This document shows, one piece after another, positions 9,574 to 17,784 of a DNA stretch of 36,778 nucleotides. Under the pieces are notes generated by a model that ran no database searches, was not told where the DNA came from, and worked only from the letters and a program-made list of their open reading frames with translations. Location: positions 1 through 36,778 of the forward strand of contig NZ_JARXAI010000087.1 of NCBI RefSeq assembly GCF_029865925.1, written 5' to 3'. Within the stretch, counting starts at the first letter, position 1; the number at the start of each line of letters is the position of its first letter. A program made the position numbers and the translations under genes. Origin of the DNA: Sphingorhabdus sp. GTDB taxonomy: Bacteria; Pseudomonadota; Alphaproteobacteria; Sphingomonadales; Sphingomonadaceae.

Positions 9574-10545
9574 TTAAGCGGCAAGTTTGAGGAACGGTAC
9601 AGGCGGCGTGGACCGAAGAACAATGGGGCTGCCCAAATAGGCCTCAAACACTTCGCCATCCAGAACAACACTACTTTGTTCACTATCGATACGAATGACA
9701 TCACCTTGTTGGAAATGCACGCCTGTCATCGCTGTCTGTCCCAATTTACCACGCAGCGACGCCGCCATCATTTTCAGCATGGCCATTGGGGCTTGGTCAA
9801 CCGCCAAAAACTTCATCAGCCCACGCTGCTTGCTGTTTCCGGCTTGCCCGCCAAGCAGCAATTTTTCGAGCGTCGTCACAATCAGCACCGCAAAAGTGCC
9901 CTGCAATTCTCCGTTGCGGATGAATGAGATGCTCACCGGCTTGGACCGTTCGGGCAGAAAGCTCGCCTTGACCCCGACAAAGGTTGAGAAAATCACGGCA
10001 ATTGCGGTCAAAAAATGGCTTAGCCCGTTGGGCAGCCCCAAGGGATAGATTTTATGCCGACAATATAGGATTGTTTCGGCAAGACCCGCGCCGCCAAGAA
10101 ACATTCCAAGAACCGGACGTGCGTCCTCGCTGCCGTCGCTCAGTGCGATAAGTTCGCGCACGACAATATGTTCGGACAGGTCGCCCTTTGCGACTTCCAT
10201 GATCCGTGCGAGCGCTTCAAGCGGATCGCCCTCTACACCCAAATCTAGCGCAATCAGGTTTGTCTTGCCGTTTGGCAACACCGCAACCGGCGGCGGCGTG
10301 CCTTCAAAATGGCCGCCATGGTAAAGCTCGGTCAGCGCAGATTGAACAGTGCCGTCGCCGCCATTGATGACAAGCACCTTTGGCTTCACCCGGGCAATCA
10401 TTTCCAGCGCTTTGGCAATCTGGCCCATTTCTTCGACTTCGTAATGGAAGATATCCGAGTTCTTGGCGCAATAGGTTCGAACCGCCGGCAACAGTGACCT
10501 GTTGCCAGTTGAATTGGGGTTCGAAAGGAGCGCCACTAAAGCCAA
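9574..10545 (-). CDS. Diacylglycerol kinase-family lipid kinase, candidate ceramide kinase
   Basis: The 323-residue protein belongs to the DAGK catalytic family (DAGK/sphingosine kinase/YegS). Visible are the N-terminal SNPNSTGNR substrate/phosphate loop (8-16), the nucleotide-binding NGGDGTVQSAL motif (GGDGT at 62-66), AVLPNGKTNLIALDLG (the NGT(T/A)N-like motif) and a C-terminal DGE motif. Such proteins phosphorylate a lipid hydroxyl with ATP. The CpgB protein of Caulobacter, a ceramide kinase of this family, also lies in a sphingolipid locus, which favours ceramide here. Diacylglycerol remains possible. The start is TTG at 10545 with AAGGA eight bases upstream; it follows the DUF2141 stop by 9 bases. 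Confidence 0.78.
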   Translation of the reverse strand: MALVALLSNPNSTGNRSLLPAVRTYCAKNSDIFHYEVEEMGQIAKALEMIARVKPKVLVINGGDGTVQSALTELYHGGHFEGTPPPVAVLPNGKTNLIALDLGVEGDPLEALARIMEVAKGDLSEHIVVRELIALSDGSEDARPVLGMFLGGAGLAETILYCRHKIYPLGLPNGLSHFLTAIAVIFSTFVGVKASFLPERSKPVSISFIRNGELQGTFAVLIVTTLEKLLLGGQAGNSKQRGLMKFLAVDQAPMAMLKMMAASLRGKLGQTAMTGVHFQQGDVIRIDSEQSSVVLDGEVFEAYLGSPIVLRSTPPVPFLKLAA

Positions 10546-10554
10546 ATATCGTCC

Positions 10555-11031
10555 TTACATATATTTCAGATTGACGGTGATCCGGGTGACGCCAGGCCCT
10601 GCTGCAAAAGCAACTTTGTGCACCGATGGCTTACCCAAATTCAGAATGCTTATGCTTGGATTGTTCGAAAATCCGCCGCCGTCTTGGGTGATGTCGGTTT
10701 TTCCGTTACCGTTGAGATCATGCCGGACGGCTATGCCGTATTTGCCTTCGGACGGCACGGGAATGCAAATATCCATGCCGCCTGCGCTTGCGCGGCTTTC
10801 AACGCGGTGCAGCCAACGGCCCTTGGCCAACCATGCGTCTGGGCTTGCGGGATAGGATTGGACCCTGATGTTGCCGCTCGGTACTTTTATGCCGCGCACG
10901 GAAACCAGCACCGCAGGACCATTGCCAGGTGCGCATCGCGAAAGGTCGTTGGTCAATTCTTGGCTCGCGGTTGCCGTGCCTGAAACCAGCACCAAACCAA
11001 CCACAGCCAAAAGGGCGACATATTTCTTCAT
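10555..11031 (-). CDS. Secreted DUF2141 domain protein
   Basis: The 158-residue protein starts with a signal peptide (MKKYVALLAVVGLVLVSG, probable cleavage after ATAS near residue 23). The mature part has the DUF2141 pattern: VRGIKVPSGNIRVQSY, CIPVPSEGKYGIAVRHDLNGNGKTD and GGFSNNP. The DLNGNGKTD stretch looks like a metal-binding loop. Function is unknown; export to the periplasm is likely. It has a good AGGAG site before the ATG and is the first gene of the minus-strand operon with the lipid kinase and the nucleotidyltransferase-like gene. That operon diverges from lptF. Confidence 0.85.
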   Translation of the reverse strand: MKKYVALLAVVGLVLVSGTATASQELTNDLSRCAPGNGPAVLVSVRGIKVPSGNIRVQSYPASPDAWLAKGRWLHRVESRASAGGMDICIPVPSEGKYGIAVRHDLNGNGKTDITQDGGGFSNNPSISILNLGKPSVHKVAFAAGPGVTRITVNLKYM

Positions 11032-11157
11032 ATTGAAACTCCTGGAATTTTATGTCCGATATCCCTGTTTTCGGTACAGCATCGATGTTGCCCCTGAACC
11101 TGGAAGCGTCTATCGGAGTAGTTTGCGGCCAAATTAGGGTGACAGGGCGACCATAAG

Positions 11158-12396
11158 TTGAAATTTATCACTGCCACTGACCGTTATATCTTCCGGCGCG
11201 TGATGTTACCGTTGCTTGCCACGCTGGCAATTGCGGCATCTTTGCTGTTGCTGGAAAAGATGCTGAACCTTTTCGACTTTGTCGCGGCAGAGGGCGGACC
11301 TGTCAGCGTCGTATGGCGCATGCTCGCCAACCTGATACCTGAATATCTGTCACTGGGTATCCCTATTGGCTTGTTGCTTGGTATCTTATTGGCCTTCCGA
11401 GGCCTAGCAACGTCCTCAGAACTCGACATTTTCCGCGCCGTTGGCATGAGTTATTTCCGGCTTCTGCGCGTTCCGTTCCTGTTGGCCATTGCACTTGCCG
11501 CTGTTAACTTTACCATTGTGGGATTCTTGCAGCCAAGCGCGCGCTACCTTTATGAAGAACTGCGCTTTGAACTTCGATCAGGCGCCTTTGGTGCAAAGGT
11601 GCGGGTGGGTGAGTTCAACAATGTTGGCAAAAATCTGACCGTGCGTATCGATGAGAGCAAAAATAATGGCAATGAATTGTCGGGTATGTTTGTCTTCGCA
11701 CAAAGCAACAATGGTCAAACTATCGCAGTGACGGCTGAAAAAGGGCAGTTTTTGCGCACGGACGATCCCGACACAATATTATTACGTTTGCAAAAAGGGA
11801 CGCTTGTCCACGATGCGCCGAGCTACAAATCGCCGCGCTTGTTAAGCTTTACCAGCCATGACGTGCCGATCCCGCTGCCACAGATTGAGAATTTTCGGAA
11901 TCGCGGCGGCAAAGACCGCGAATATTTGATTACCGAGTTGGTGCACATCGGTGGCGATGCGCAAAAACCTGCGTCGGAACGTAATCAGGCCTGGGCCAAT
12001 TTCCATTTCCGCCTTGTCGAGGTCGCAATGATGCTGTTGCTGCCGTTTTTGGCGCTTGCACTGGCCATTCCGCCAAAGCGGTCAACCTCGGCACTTGGGG
12101 TGTTTTTGTCGATTGTGATGGTGGTAACCTATCACAAGATCAACGAATATGCCGAAAGCGTCGGCGGCATGGGCGTCGTTGACCCGTTCTTTGCTTTATG
12201 GGTGCCCTTCCTGTTATTTGCTGGCCTCATCCTATGGATGTATCATGTGATCGCGCATGTGCCGGGTGGGCAGCCTATCGGTGCACTTGAAGTGTTCGCG
12301 TCGAAGGCCGGAAAATGGTTAAAGCGCTTATTCCGCTTTGGCCGCAAATCTCGGTTGGCAACCTTAGGCATGCCAGCGCCTCAGGCGGAGCCATAA
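11158..12396 (+). CDS. lptF: LptF/LptG family permease, LptF-type
   Basis: The 412-residue protein belongs to the YjgP/YjgQ family: transmembrane permeases of the LptB2FG ABC transporter that pull glycolipid out of the inner membrane. It begins with FITATDRYIFRRVML and has hydrophobic segments near residues 17-37, 57-80 and 100-120. A periplasmic jellyroll spans about 130-280, and three more helices follow to about 370. The start is a TTG at 11158, as an in-frame stop lies at 11140 and no ATG or GTG lies between. It is followed 3 bases later by lptG. Location inside a ceramide gene cluster suggests the cargo may include sphingolipid as well as, or instead of, LPS. That is inference. Confidence 0.92.
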   Translation: MKFITATDRYIFRRVMLPLLATLAIAASLLLLEKMLNLFDFVAAEGGPVSVVWRMLANLIPEYLSLGIPIGLLLGILLAFRGLATSSELDIFRAVGMSYFRLLRVPFLLAIALAAVNFTIVGFLQPSARYLYEELRFELRSGAFGAKVRVGEFNNVGKNLTVRIDESKNNGNELSGMFVFAQSNNGQTIAVTAEKGQFLRTDDPDTILLRLQKGTLVHDAPSYKSPRLLSFTSHDVPIPLPQIENFRNRGGKDREYLITELVHIGGDAQKPASERNQAWANFHFRLVEVAMMLLLPFLALALAIPPKRSTSALGVFLSIVMVVTYHKINEYAESVGGMGVVDPFFALWVPFLLFAGLILWMYHVIAHVPGGQPIGALEVFASKAGKWLKRLFRFGRKSRLATLGMPAPQAEP

Positions 12397-12399
12397 CGG

Positions 12400-13488
12400 A
12401 TGCATTTCTTCCCTTCGCGCAACATCACCATGTACATGGCCAAGTTGTTTATCATCCGCAGTTTCGCCGTGCTTACGATGCTTGTCCTTATACTGATGAC
12501 GCTGGATTTGCTGGGCGAAAGCGGCAAGATATTGGCCGTTCCCGGAAATGACCAAGGCGATGTTCTGCAGTATATTTCGATGCGCGCGCCACAAATCATT
12601 GCCCGATTTTTGCCATTTTCTGCCTTGCTCGGAACGTTGATTGCATTTGCCGGGCTAAGCCAGAACAGCGAAGTCGTTGCCATGAAAGCAGCCGGCCTAT
12701 CGGCGCATCAGATATTAGCGCCGATGTTTGTCGCAAGCCTTGGCGTTGCGCTTATTTCTTTTGTCTTCAACGATGCTGTAGTCGCGCCAAACACGGCCCG
12801 CCTGAAGGTTTGGCAAGCGGCAGAATATGGCGCGGTTGCGCCCAATAGTGACGCGCGAAATAATGTGTGGGTGCGCGAGGGCAATGATCTTATCAAAGCG
12901 GGCAATGTGGTTGGATCAGGCGATGACACTGTGCTTGAAAATGTTCGTATTTATCTGCGCGCAAATGGCGGATTACGGCAAGTCGTGACTGCGACGCAGG
13001 CGCGCTATACTGGCGACGCATGGCAACTGGAAAACGCAAACTCGTTTGATGTTGCCACGACTACAGAAACCAAGCCGGGCAATTTGATAATCGGCAGGGG
13101 CATTACGCCTGACCGATTTAACTATGTCAAAGTGGATGGCGACAGCTTGGCCTTCCTGCCGCTGATGCGCGCGATTGACGATTTAAAAGCCGCTGGTCGC
13201 CATACAGACAATCTGGAAGGCATTTTGTGGCATAAGCTTTCGGGACCGTTGTCGACGCTGTTGATGCCTTTGCTTGGCGCGGTTGCGGCCTTTGGCCTTG
13301 CCCGTTCGGGCGCACTTTTCCTGAGGGCCGTTATCGGTATGGCATTGGGCTTTACCTACTTTGTCGCTGATAATTTCGCCCTCGCAATGGGGAATCTGGG
13401 CGCGTACCCGCCCTGGATTGCGGCATGGGGTCCGTTCTTGTTATTCTTCTTGATAGGCGAAACCGTTTTGGTTCGTACCGAAGAATAA
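12400..13488 (+). CDS. lptG: LptF/LptG family permease, LptG-type
   Basis: The 362-residue partner permease has an N-terminal helix near residues 15-40 (SFAVLTMLVLILMTLDLL), a second pair near 65-120, a periplasmic domain of about 150 residues and three C-terminal helices. It contains NSEVVAMKAAGLS, the cytoplasmic coupling segment conserved in this family for contact with LptB. It starts 3 bases after lptF, so the two are coupled. No lptB is present in the window, so the ATPase would have to come from elsewhere in the genome. The bCerS-like gene starts 35 bases downstream. Confidence 0.92.
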   Translation: MHFFPSRNITMYMAKLFIIRSFAVLTMLVLILMTLDLLGESGKILAVPGNDQGDVLQYISMRAPQIIARFLPFSALLGTLIAFAGLSQNSEVVAMKAAGLSAHQILAPMFVASLGVALISFVFNDAVVAPNTARLKVWQAAEYGAVAPNSDARNNVWVREGNDLIKAGNVVGSGDDTVLENVRIYLRANGGLRQVVTATQARYTGDAWQLENANSFDVATTTETKPGNLIIGRGITPDRFNYVKVDGDSLAFLPLMRAIDDLKAAGRHTDNLEGILWHKLSGPLSTLLMPLLGAVAAFGLARSGALFLRAVIGMALGFTYFVADNFALAMGNLGAYPPWIAAWGPFLLFFLIGETVLVRTEE

Positions 13489-13523
13489 GGACCGCGCGCT
13501 GCATAGAGTTTCAGGGATACAGA

Positions 13524-14675
13524 ATGACACAGATTAATATTCGCCCAGTTGTGACGATGGCCGATAAAAAGACATTTGTTGATCTGCCTTTTCGCTTGTA
13601 TGCGGGCGATCCCAATTGGGTACCGCCGCTAAAAAGCGATGTGATGGCAACTATCACACCGGGAAAAAACCCTTGGTTTGGCCATGGTGAGGCGCAGCTT
13701 TACCTTGCCGAGCGCGCTGGCCGTATCGTTGGCCGCATCTCCGCACATATGGACCATCTCGCGCTGAAACAGCCGCCAGAACAAGGCATGGGGCCGGGCG
13801 TTGGCAATTGGGGCTTTTTTGAAGCGGAAGATTCTGACGTTGCGGGGCCGTTAATCGCTGCGGCAGAGGCGTGGCTGCACGACAAGAAAATGGTCCGTTC
13901 ACTGGGGCCATTGAGCCTGTCGATCTGGGAGGAACCAGGGCTGCTGATTGACGGCCATGATCACCCACCCACTATACTCATGGGCTATCACAACCCGGCT
14001 TATGGCGCGTGGATTGAGGCGGCCGGTTATGCGGGTGTCAAAGACCTCTATACTTACCAAATCCCGATCGACGTGCCCTTTCCACCTTTGGTGCAACGCA
14101 TCGTCGCGTCGGGCGAACGGAACGAACGCATTGTCATTCGCAAGGTGAACAAGAAAAATTTCGATGCCGAAGCCGCGATCATTCTGTCTATCTTGAACGA
14201 CGCATGGAGCGGCAATTGGGGTTTTGTGCCGATCACAGATGCCGAGGTCGCCCATACTGGAAAGCAACTGAAACCCATCGTTTTCAACGATCTGATACGC
14301 ATTGCGGAAGTCGATGGGGAACCTGTGGCCTTCATGATGACATGGCCCGATATTAACGAGAAGACGGGCACCTTCGGCGGGTCGTTGTTCCCGTTTAACT
14401 GGGCGAAACTGCTTTGGTGGCTCCGCGCGCCGAAGGTCCGGACAATGCGTGTGCCGTTAATGGGCGTGGTCAAGAAGCTACAATCGACCAGAATGGCGAG
14501 CCAGCTGGCCTTCATGCTGGTATCGCTGATCCGCGATTCATCGACGGCCGACTTTGGCGCAACGCGCGGCGAATTTGGTTGGGTGCTCGACGATAATGGT
14601 CCGATGAATTCCGTCGGCGAAGCCATTAATGGCAAGATTAATAAGGTATATCGTATTTACGAAAAGCAATTGTGA
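13524..14675 (+). CDS. GNAT-type N-acyltransferase, candidate bacterial ceramide synthase
   Basis: The 383-residue soluble protein has the acyl-CoA N-acyltransferase pattern around LYLAERAGRIVGRISAH (residues 59-75), with a large C-terminal part of the same superfamily. The opening (DPNWVPPLKSDV) and the later GYHNPAYGAWIEAAGY stretch are typical of a conserved family that I believe contains Caulobacter CC_1154, the bacterial ceramide synthase that N-acylates the long-chain base. This assignment rests on memory of the family and on the neighbouring SPT, ACP and SDR genes. The ATG at 13524 with AGGGA upstream is preferred over in-frame codons inside lptG. Confidence 0.7.
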   Translation: MTQINIRPVVTMADKKTFVDLPFRLYAGDPNWVPPLKSDVMATITPGKNPWFGHGEAQLYLAERAGRIVGRISAHMDHLALKQPPEQGMGPGVGNWGFFEAEDSDVAGPLIAAAEAWLHDKKMVRSLGPLSLSIWEEPGLLIDGHDHPPTILMGYHNPAYGAWIEAAGYAGVKDLYTYQIPIDVPFPPLVQRIVASGERNERIVIRKVNKKNFDAEAAIILSILNDAWSGNWGFVPITDAEVAHTGKQLKPIVFNDLIRIAEVDGEPVAFMMTWPDINEKTGTFGGSLFPFNWAKLLWWLRAPKVRTMRVPLMGVVKKLQSTRMASQLAFMLVSLIRDSSTADFGATRGEFGWVLDDNGPMNSVGEAINGKINKVYRIYEKQL

Positions 14676-14716
14676 TCAGCCGTTGCGCTCGAAACTGCGG
14701 TCTTTAGCGGATTGGT

Positions 14717-15283
14717 ATGACCCGCGCCTATCGCCTGGATGCGCCGTCTGGGGCGATTGCGGAGGCCTTTGATGCAGCGCATGGTCCTGCTCCTTGGGGC
14801 GGCGGCGACTTGAGGCCTGGAGAGTTTGCACCAGTTATCGTGCGGTCCGCCAGAACATCGCAGCGTGTCATTCGGCCAATGGTCTGGGGCTATCCCGCCC
14901 CTAACAGCCTAAAGCCAAATGGGGAGGTGCAATGGGTGCCGACCGTCCGCAATGTGGAAAGCCCTTTCTGGATTGGCAATTTGCGGCATGTTGAATTGCG
15001 CTGCCTTGTGCCGGCAACGGCGATTATTCCAACGGCCAAGCGAAAGCCGGAGCGCCGCGATATCGAAGCTCCGCCCTTGTTCGCCATGGCAGGGATTTGG
15101 CGTGACCTGACGCACATGCCCGTCTTTGCGATCATAAGCGTTGATGACGCGGCAGAGCAGGGAAAACGCAGCACGCCGCTTATTCTCAAAGGGCCGCAGC
15201 AACAGGCTTGGCTGTCGGCGGATTGGAAGGATGCGTCGAAACTGCTGGAGCCACGTATCGCAGGGCGCGCCCCATGTGCGTAG
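14717..15283 (+). CDS. SRAP-family (YedK/HMCES-like) protein lacking catalytic residues
   Basis: The 188-residue protein follows the SRAP fold pattern: a PGEFAPVIV segment, RPMVWGYPAP (family: MRWGLIPSW), RCLVPATAIIPTAKRK (family: RCLVPADGFYEW), FAMAGIW and STPLIL (family: RMPVIL). SRAP proteins normally crosslink to abasic DNA through Cys2. Here residue 2 is Thr, and the aligned catalytic Asn, Glu and His appear as Thr, Pro and Lys. It is therefore probably not a DNA-protein crosslinking enzyme; abasic-site or DNA binding may remain. The reading frame is intact. It overlaps the next gene by 10 bases, so the pair is probably cotranscribed. Confidence 0.75.
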   Translation: MTRAYRLDAPSGAIAEAFDAAHGPAPWGGGDLRPGEFAPVIVRSARTSQRVIRPMVWGYPAPNSLKPNGEVQWVPTVRNVESPFWIGNLRHVELRCLVPATAIIPTAKRKPERRDIEAPPLFAMAGIWRDLTHMPVFAIISVDDAAEQGKRSTPLILKGPQQQAWLSADWKDASKLLEPRIAGRAPCA

Positions 15284-15978
15284 TCTCGGTCGCTTGGAAT
15301 GCGCATCCGCGTTGGCGTTTGGTGGTTGCGGGTAACCGCGACGAATATCATGCCCGCGACGCCGCACCCTTGGCAGCATGGGGCGATGCCCCTGCCATTA
15401 TTGCGGGACGCGACATCTCATCCCAAGGCACATGGATGGGCGTAAGCCGCAATGGGCGCTTTGGCGTTGTGACCAATGTGCGAGACCCCGAAGGCCCGGA
15501 TCCACAGAAAGCGTCGCGCGGTGCCTTGGTTACGGACTGGCTGACCAGCGGCGATGTGCCGGTGACGTTGGCTACGTTCAACCCGTTTAACCTGTTGATT
15601 GGCGATCAAGACGGTCTGCAATATCTGTCGAACCGTCCATTGGATCTTAAAATATCGTTGGGTGACGGGATCCACGGCCTTTCTAATGCCGTTAAAGGGG
15701 AAAAGTGGCCGCGCAAAGAGCGATTAAACCACGCGCTCCAGATATGGCTCGATGGCGCAGCGGACGATCCGGCGGTACTATTTGGCGATCTCGCAGATGC
15801 CCATGACCTGCCTGAAAACGCGCACCCCATTTTCATCCGCAATACAGTTTATGGCACGCGGTGCAGCACAATATTGGCGGTGGATCAGGATGGGGCAGGA
15901 CATATACTGGAACGGCGTTTCGACATCACCGGCACATGCACGGGCGAAAGCGATATAGCCTTTCACTGGCACGGCTGA
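15274..15978 (+). CDS. NRDE (TANGO2) family protein
   Basis: The 234-residue protein starts MCVVSVAWNAHPRW and carries the family signature AGNRDEYHARDA. GTWMGVSRNGRFGVVTNVRDP follows, then a C-terminal region that includes RNTVYGTRCSTIL. Cys2 and the NRDE motif resemble the N-terminal nucleophile arrangement of this family. Its reaction is unknown; eukaryotic TANGO2 has been linked to lipid and heme handling. The ATG at 15274 is chosen over an earlier in-frame GTG/ATG because the family begins MC. It overlaps the SRAP-like gene. Confidence 0.9.
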   Translation: MCVVSVAWNAHPRWRLVVAGNRDEYHARDAAPLAAWGDAPAIIAGRDISSQGTWMGVSRNGRFGVVTNVRDPEGPDPQKASRGALVTDWLTSGDVPVTLATFNPFNLLIGDQDGLQYLSNRPLDLKISLGDGIHGLSNAVKGEKWPRKERLNHALQIWLDGAADDPAVLFGDLADAHDLPENAHPIFIRNTVYGTRCSTILAVDQDGAGHILERRFDITGTCTGESDIAFHWHG

Positions 15979-16043
15979 ACGTTCGGAGGGAACAGCAGTT
16001 CCTCAATGGCGTTTGTACCTTCCTAACAGGAAAGGATGTGCCT

Positions 16044-16403
16044 TTGACCCAGACAGACAATAGCCGCCCCATCGGCGCCGCGCCTGAAACCTTCAACAGC
16101 GAATAAGACGATGAAGCCGCGCAGGCGCAGACAGTGCCCGACGATGCCATTCGTGGCATTACTGATCGCGCCTCTGCCCATGAAAGCAGGCACGGCGGGC
16201 CAAGCAACCCGGCACAGATCGACCCCGATGACGCACAGGACGTCGTTGACCATATGAACCAGATGGACCGCAGCGGACGGATCGACATGGACGCCTATCG
16301 CGGTGAGCGTAACGATGATGACGAACCAGAAACATTAGGAGAGGTAGCGCGGGAACCCGACGACGTCGACAGCCGCGGCAACCGACCCCGGAATAATTAC
16401 TGA
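16044..16403 (+). pseudogene. Small acidic conserved protein gene with in-frame TAA
   Basis: One reading frame runs from a TTG at 16044 (AGGAAAG site upstream) to the TAA at 16401-16403. It is interrupted by a TAA at 16104-16106 after the peptide ending ETFNSE. The continuation reads DDEAAQAQTVPDDAIRG and then a polar tail rich in Asp, Arg and Asn ending RPRNNY. There is no frame change, so a single base change would restore an ORF of about 119 codons. The downstream part could still be translated from GTG at 16134 (89 residues). Function unknown. It may be a recent nonsense mutation or a sequencing error. Confidence 0.55.
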
Positions 16404-16476
16404 CGCGAACCGGCTTTCCTGAGGCGTTGATGCGACATCCACACAAATGGATGGGCCCTTAATGGCGCGGTTCATG

Positions 16477-16806
16477 CTATCCCGTTTTGATCTGCGGCAC
16501 ATACCCAATGATTGCAGTCATCGGCAAGTCACCATAAATGTGCGGAAACAACGCGCCCCCGCGGGACACCACCCATTTGATCAGGGACTGCAATGGAGCG
16601 AGATCGACTTCAGCGATCACTAAACCGTCCTGCCCCGCAAAATGCTTTTCCAGCGTGCCCTGCACCTGATCCTGTGTCGATAAATGGATATAGCCGTCGG
16701 CAAGGTCCACGGGTGCGCCCTTAAACAGTCCGTCCGCTTCAAACTGCGCCCATTGCGCGGCGGTCAGTATTTTAAATGCGGTGCGCGGGTGCTTACTATC
16801 GTGCAT
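16477..16806 (-). CDS. DUF952 domain protein
   Basis: The 109-residue protein has the DUF952 pattern: AFKILTAAQWAQFEADGLFKGAPVDLADGYIHLST near the N-terminus, then a DGLVIAEVD strand and a SRGGALFPHIYGDLP segment. The fold resembles small ADP-ribosyltransferase-like domains, but no activity is established. It is a small cytoplasmic protein of unknown function. The ATG at 16806 is clear. It stands alone between the broken gene at 16044 and a divergent nuclease gene. Confidence 0.85.
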   Translation of the reverse strand: MHDSKHPRTAFKILTAAQWAQFEADGLFKGAPVDLADGYIHLSTQDQVQGTLEKHFAGQDGLVIAEVDLAPLQSLIKWVVSRGGALFPHIYGDLPMTAIIGYVPQIKTG

Positions 16807-17013
16807 CGGGCAGTCATGTCCAATTCAAACCTTGGTGGCAAGCGCTTAGGTCCACATCAGACCTAAAGCACCGTGACTTTAACACCGGTTGAGCCATGTA
16901 TGTAAATCATGGTATCGTGCGGCGACGCCACCCGAGCATCAAGTTAAGGTGCCCGCTTTTACGTGGCATCCAGCTCGGTCGGTCGGTGGTCACGCGCAAA
17001 GGTCCAGTGCACT

Positions 17014-17484
17014 ATGACTCGGTTTCTCTCGCTTACGTTGATGCTGTCTGTTGCCATTTTTGGGGGTGTCTGGACAGTATCTGGCACAGCCCCGATTGGC
17101 GGCGTCGCTGCCTTCGCCGCAAGTGCCGCCGACACCGAAACTGCGTCCTTTGGCATGTGCCACAGCGGCGGTGGCACCAACTGCGTCGTGGATGGCGACA
17201 CGATTTGGTATCGCGGAACTAAGATCCGCATTGCCGATATTGATACGCCCGAAACCCATCAACCTAAATGCGCAGCGGAGGCAAAACTGGGCGCAGCGGC
17301 TACGCGGCGGATGCTTCAGCTGGTAAATGCTGGTCCCTTCACGCTGCAAAGCATCAACCGCGATGAAGATCGCTATGGCCGAAAATTGCGGGTCATTGCG
17401 CGCGGTGGGAAAAGCCTCGGCGAACTATTGGTCGAAGAAGGGCTTGCCCGATATTATAAAGGCGGTCGGCGCGGCTGGTGCTGA
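17014..17484 (+). CDS. Secreted thermonuclease-like (SNase) protein
   Basis: The 156-residue protein has an N-terminal signal peptide (about residues 1-37, ending near AAFAASA) and a staphylococcal-nuclease OB-fold domain. Residues matching the catalytic site are visible: Asp60 in VVDGDTI, Arg72 in KIRIADIDTPE, Asp77 and Thr78, Glu80, and the Arg of DRYGRKLRV. It probably cleaves DNA or RNA in the periplasm or outside the cell with calcium. The ATG at 17014 is chosen because the signal peptide begins there. The protein ends RRGWC, a normal end for this family. Confidence 0.9.
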   Translation: MTRFLSLTLMLSVAIFGGVWTVSGTAPIGGVAAFAASAADTETASFGMCHSGGGTNCVVDGDTIWYRGTKIRIADIDTPETHQPKCAAEAKLGAAATRRMLQLVNAGPFTLQSINRDEDRYGRKLRVIARGGKSLGELLVEEGLARYYKGGRRGWC

Positions 17485-17520
17485 CAAGCGCCCATCGCCG
17501 CCCGAGCCGCGCGACAATGG

Positions 17521-17736
17521 TCAAAAAAAGGCGGTCGACCACCCGAGCAGCAGCAAGCCATTAATCTCCTCAATCGCCGCGACAAGGCGCCATTCGGGCA
17601 TGATATAGCGGTCGTCAAAGCCAATACCGGCATAACTTATCGTCGAAAAATACATAGCGGTCTCAAGATCCGCGACCGCGCCAAGGCCTTCATATAGAAA
17701 AGCGTAGAGCCAGCCCGCCACCATGGATAACCACAG
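17521..17736 (-). pseudogene. Remnant of a two-TM potassium-channel-like protein
   Basis: Reading from 17736, the minus strand gives LWLSMVAGWLYAFLYEGLG, then ETAMYFSTISYAGIGFDD and WRLVAAIEEINGLLLLGWS. This matches the pore helix, selectivity loop and second membrane helix of small Ion_trans_2 channels in alphaproteobacteria. The first helix is missing: an in-frame TAA (17737-17739) stands immediately before the visible homology. The selectivity signature is altered (AGIGFDD instead of the usual TxGYGD). It could be translated from ATG at 17724 as 67 residues, but a working channel is unlikely. Confidence 0.6.
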
Positions 17737-17784
17737 TTAGGTGCACATTTAATCAATTAGACCGAAATTACACGGAGAGATTGC

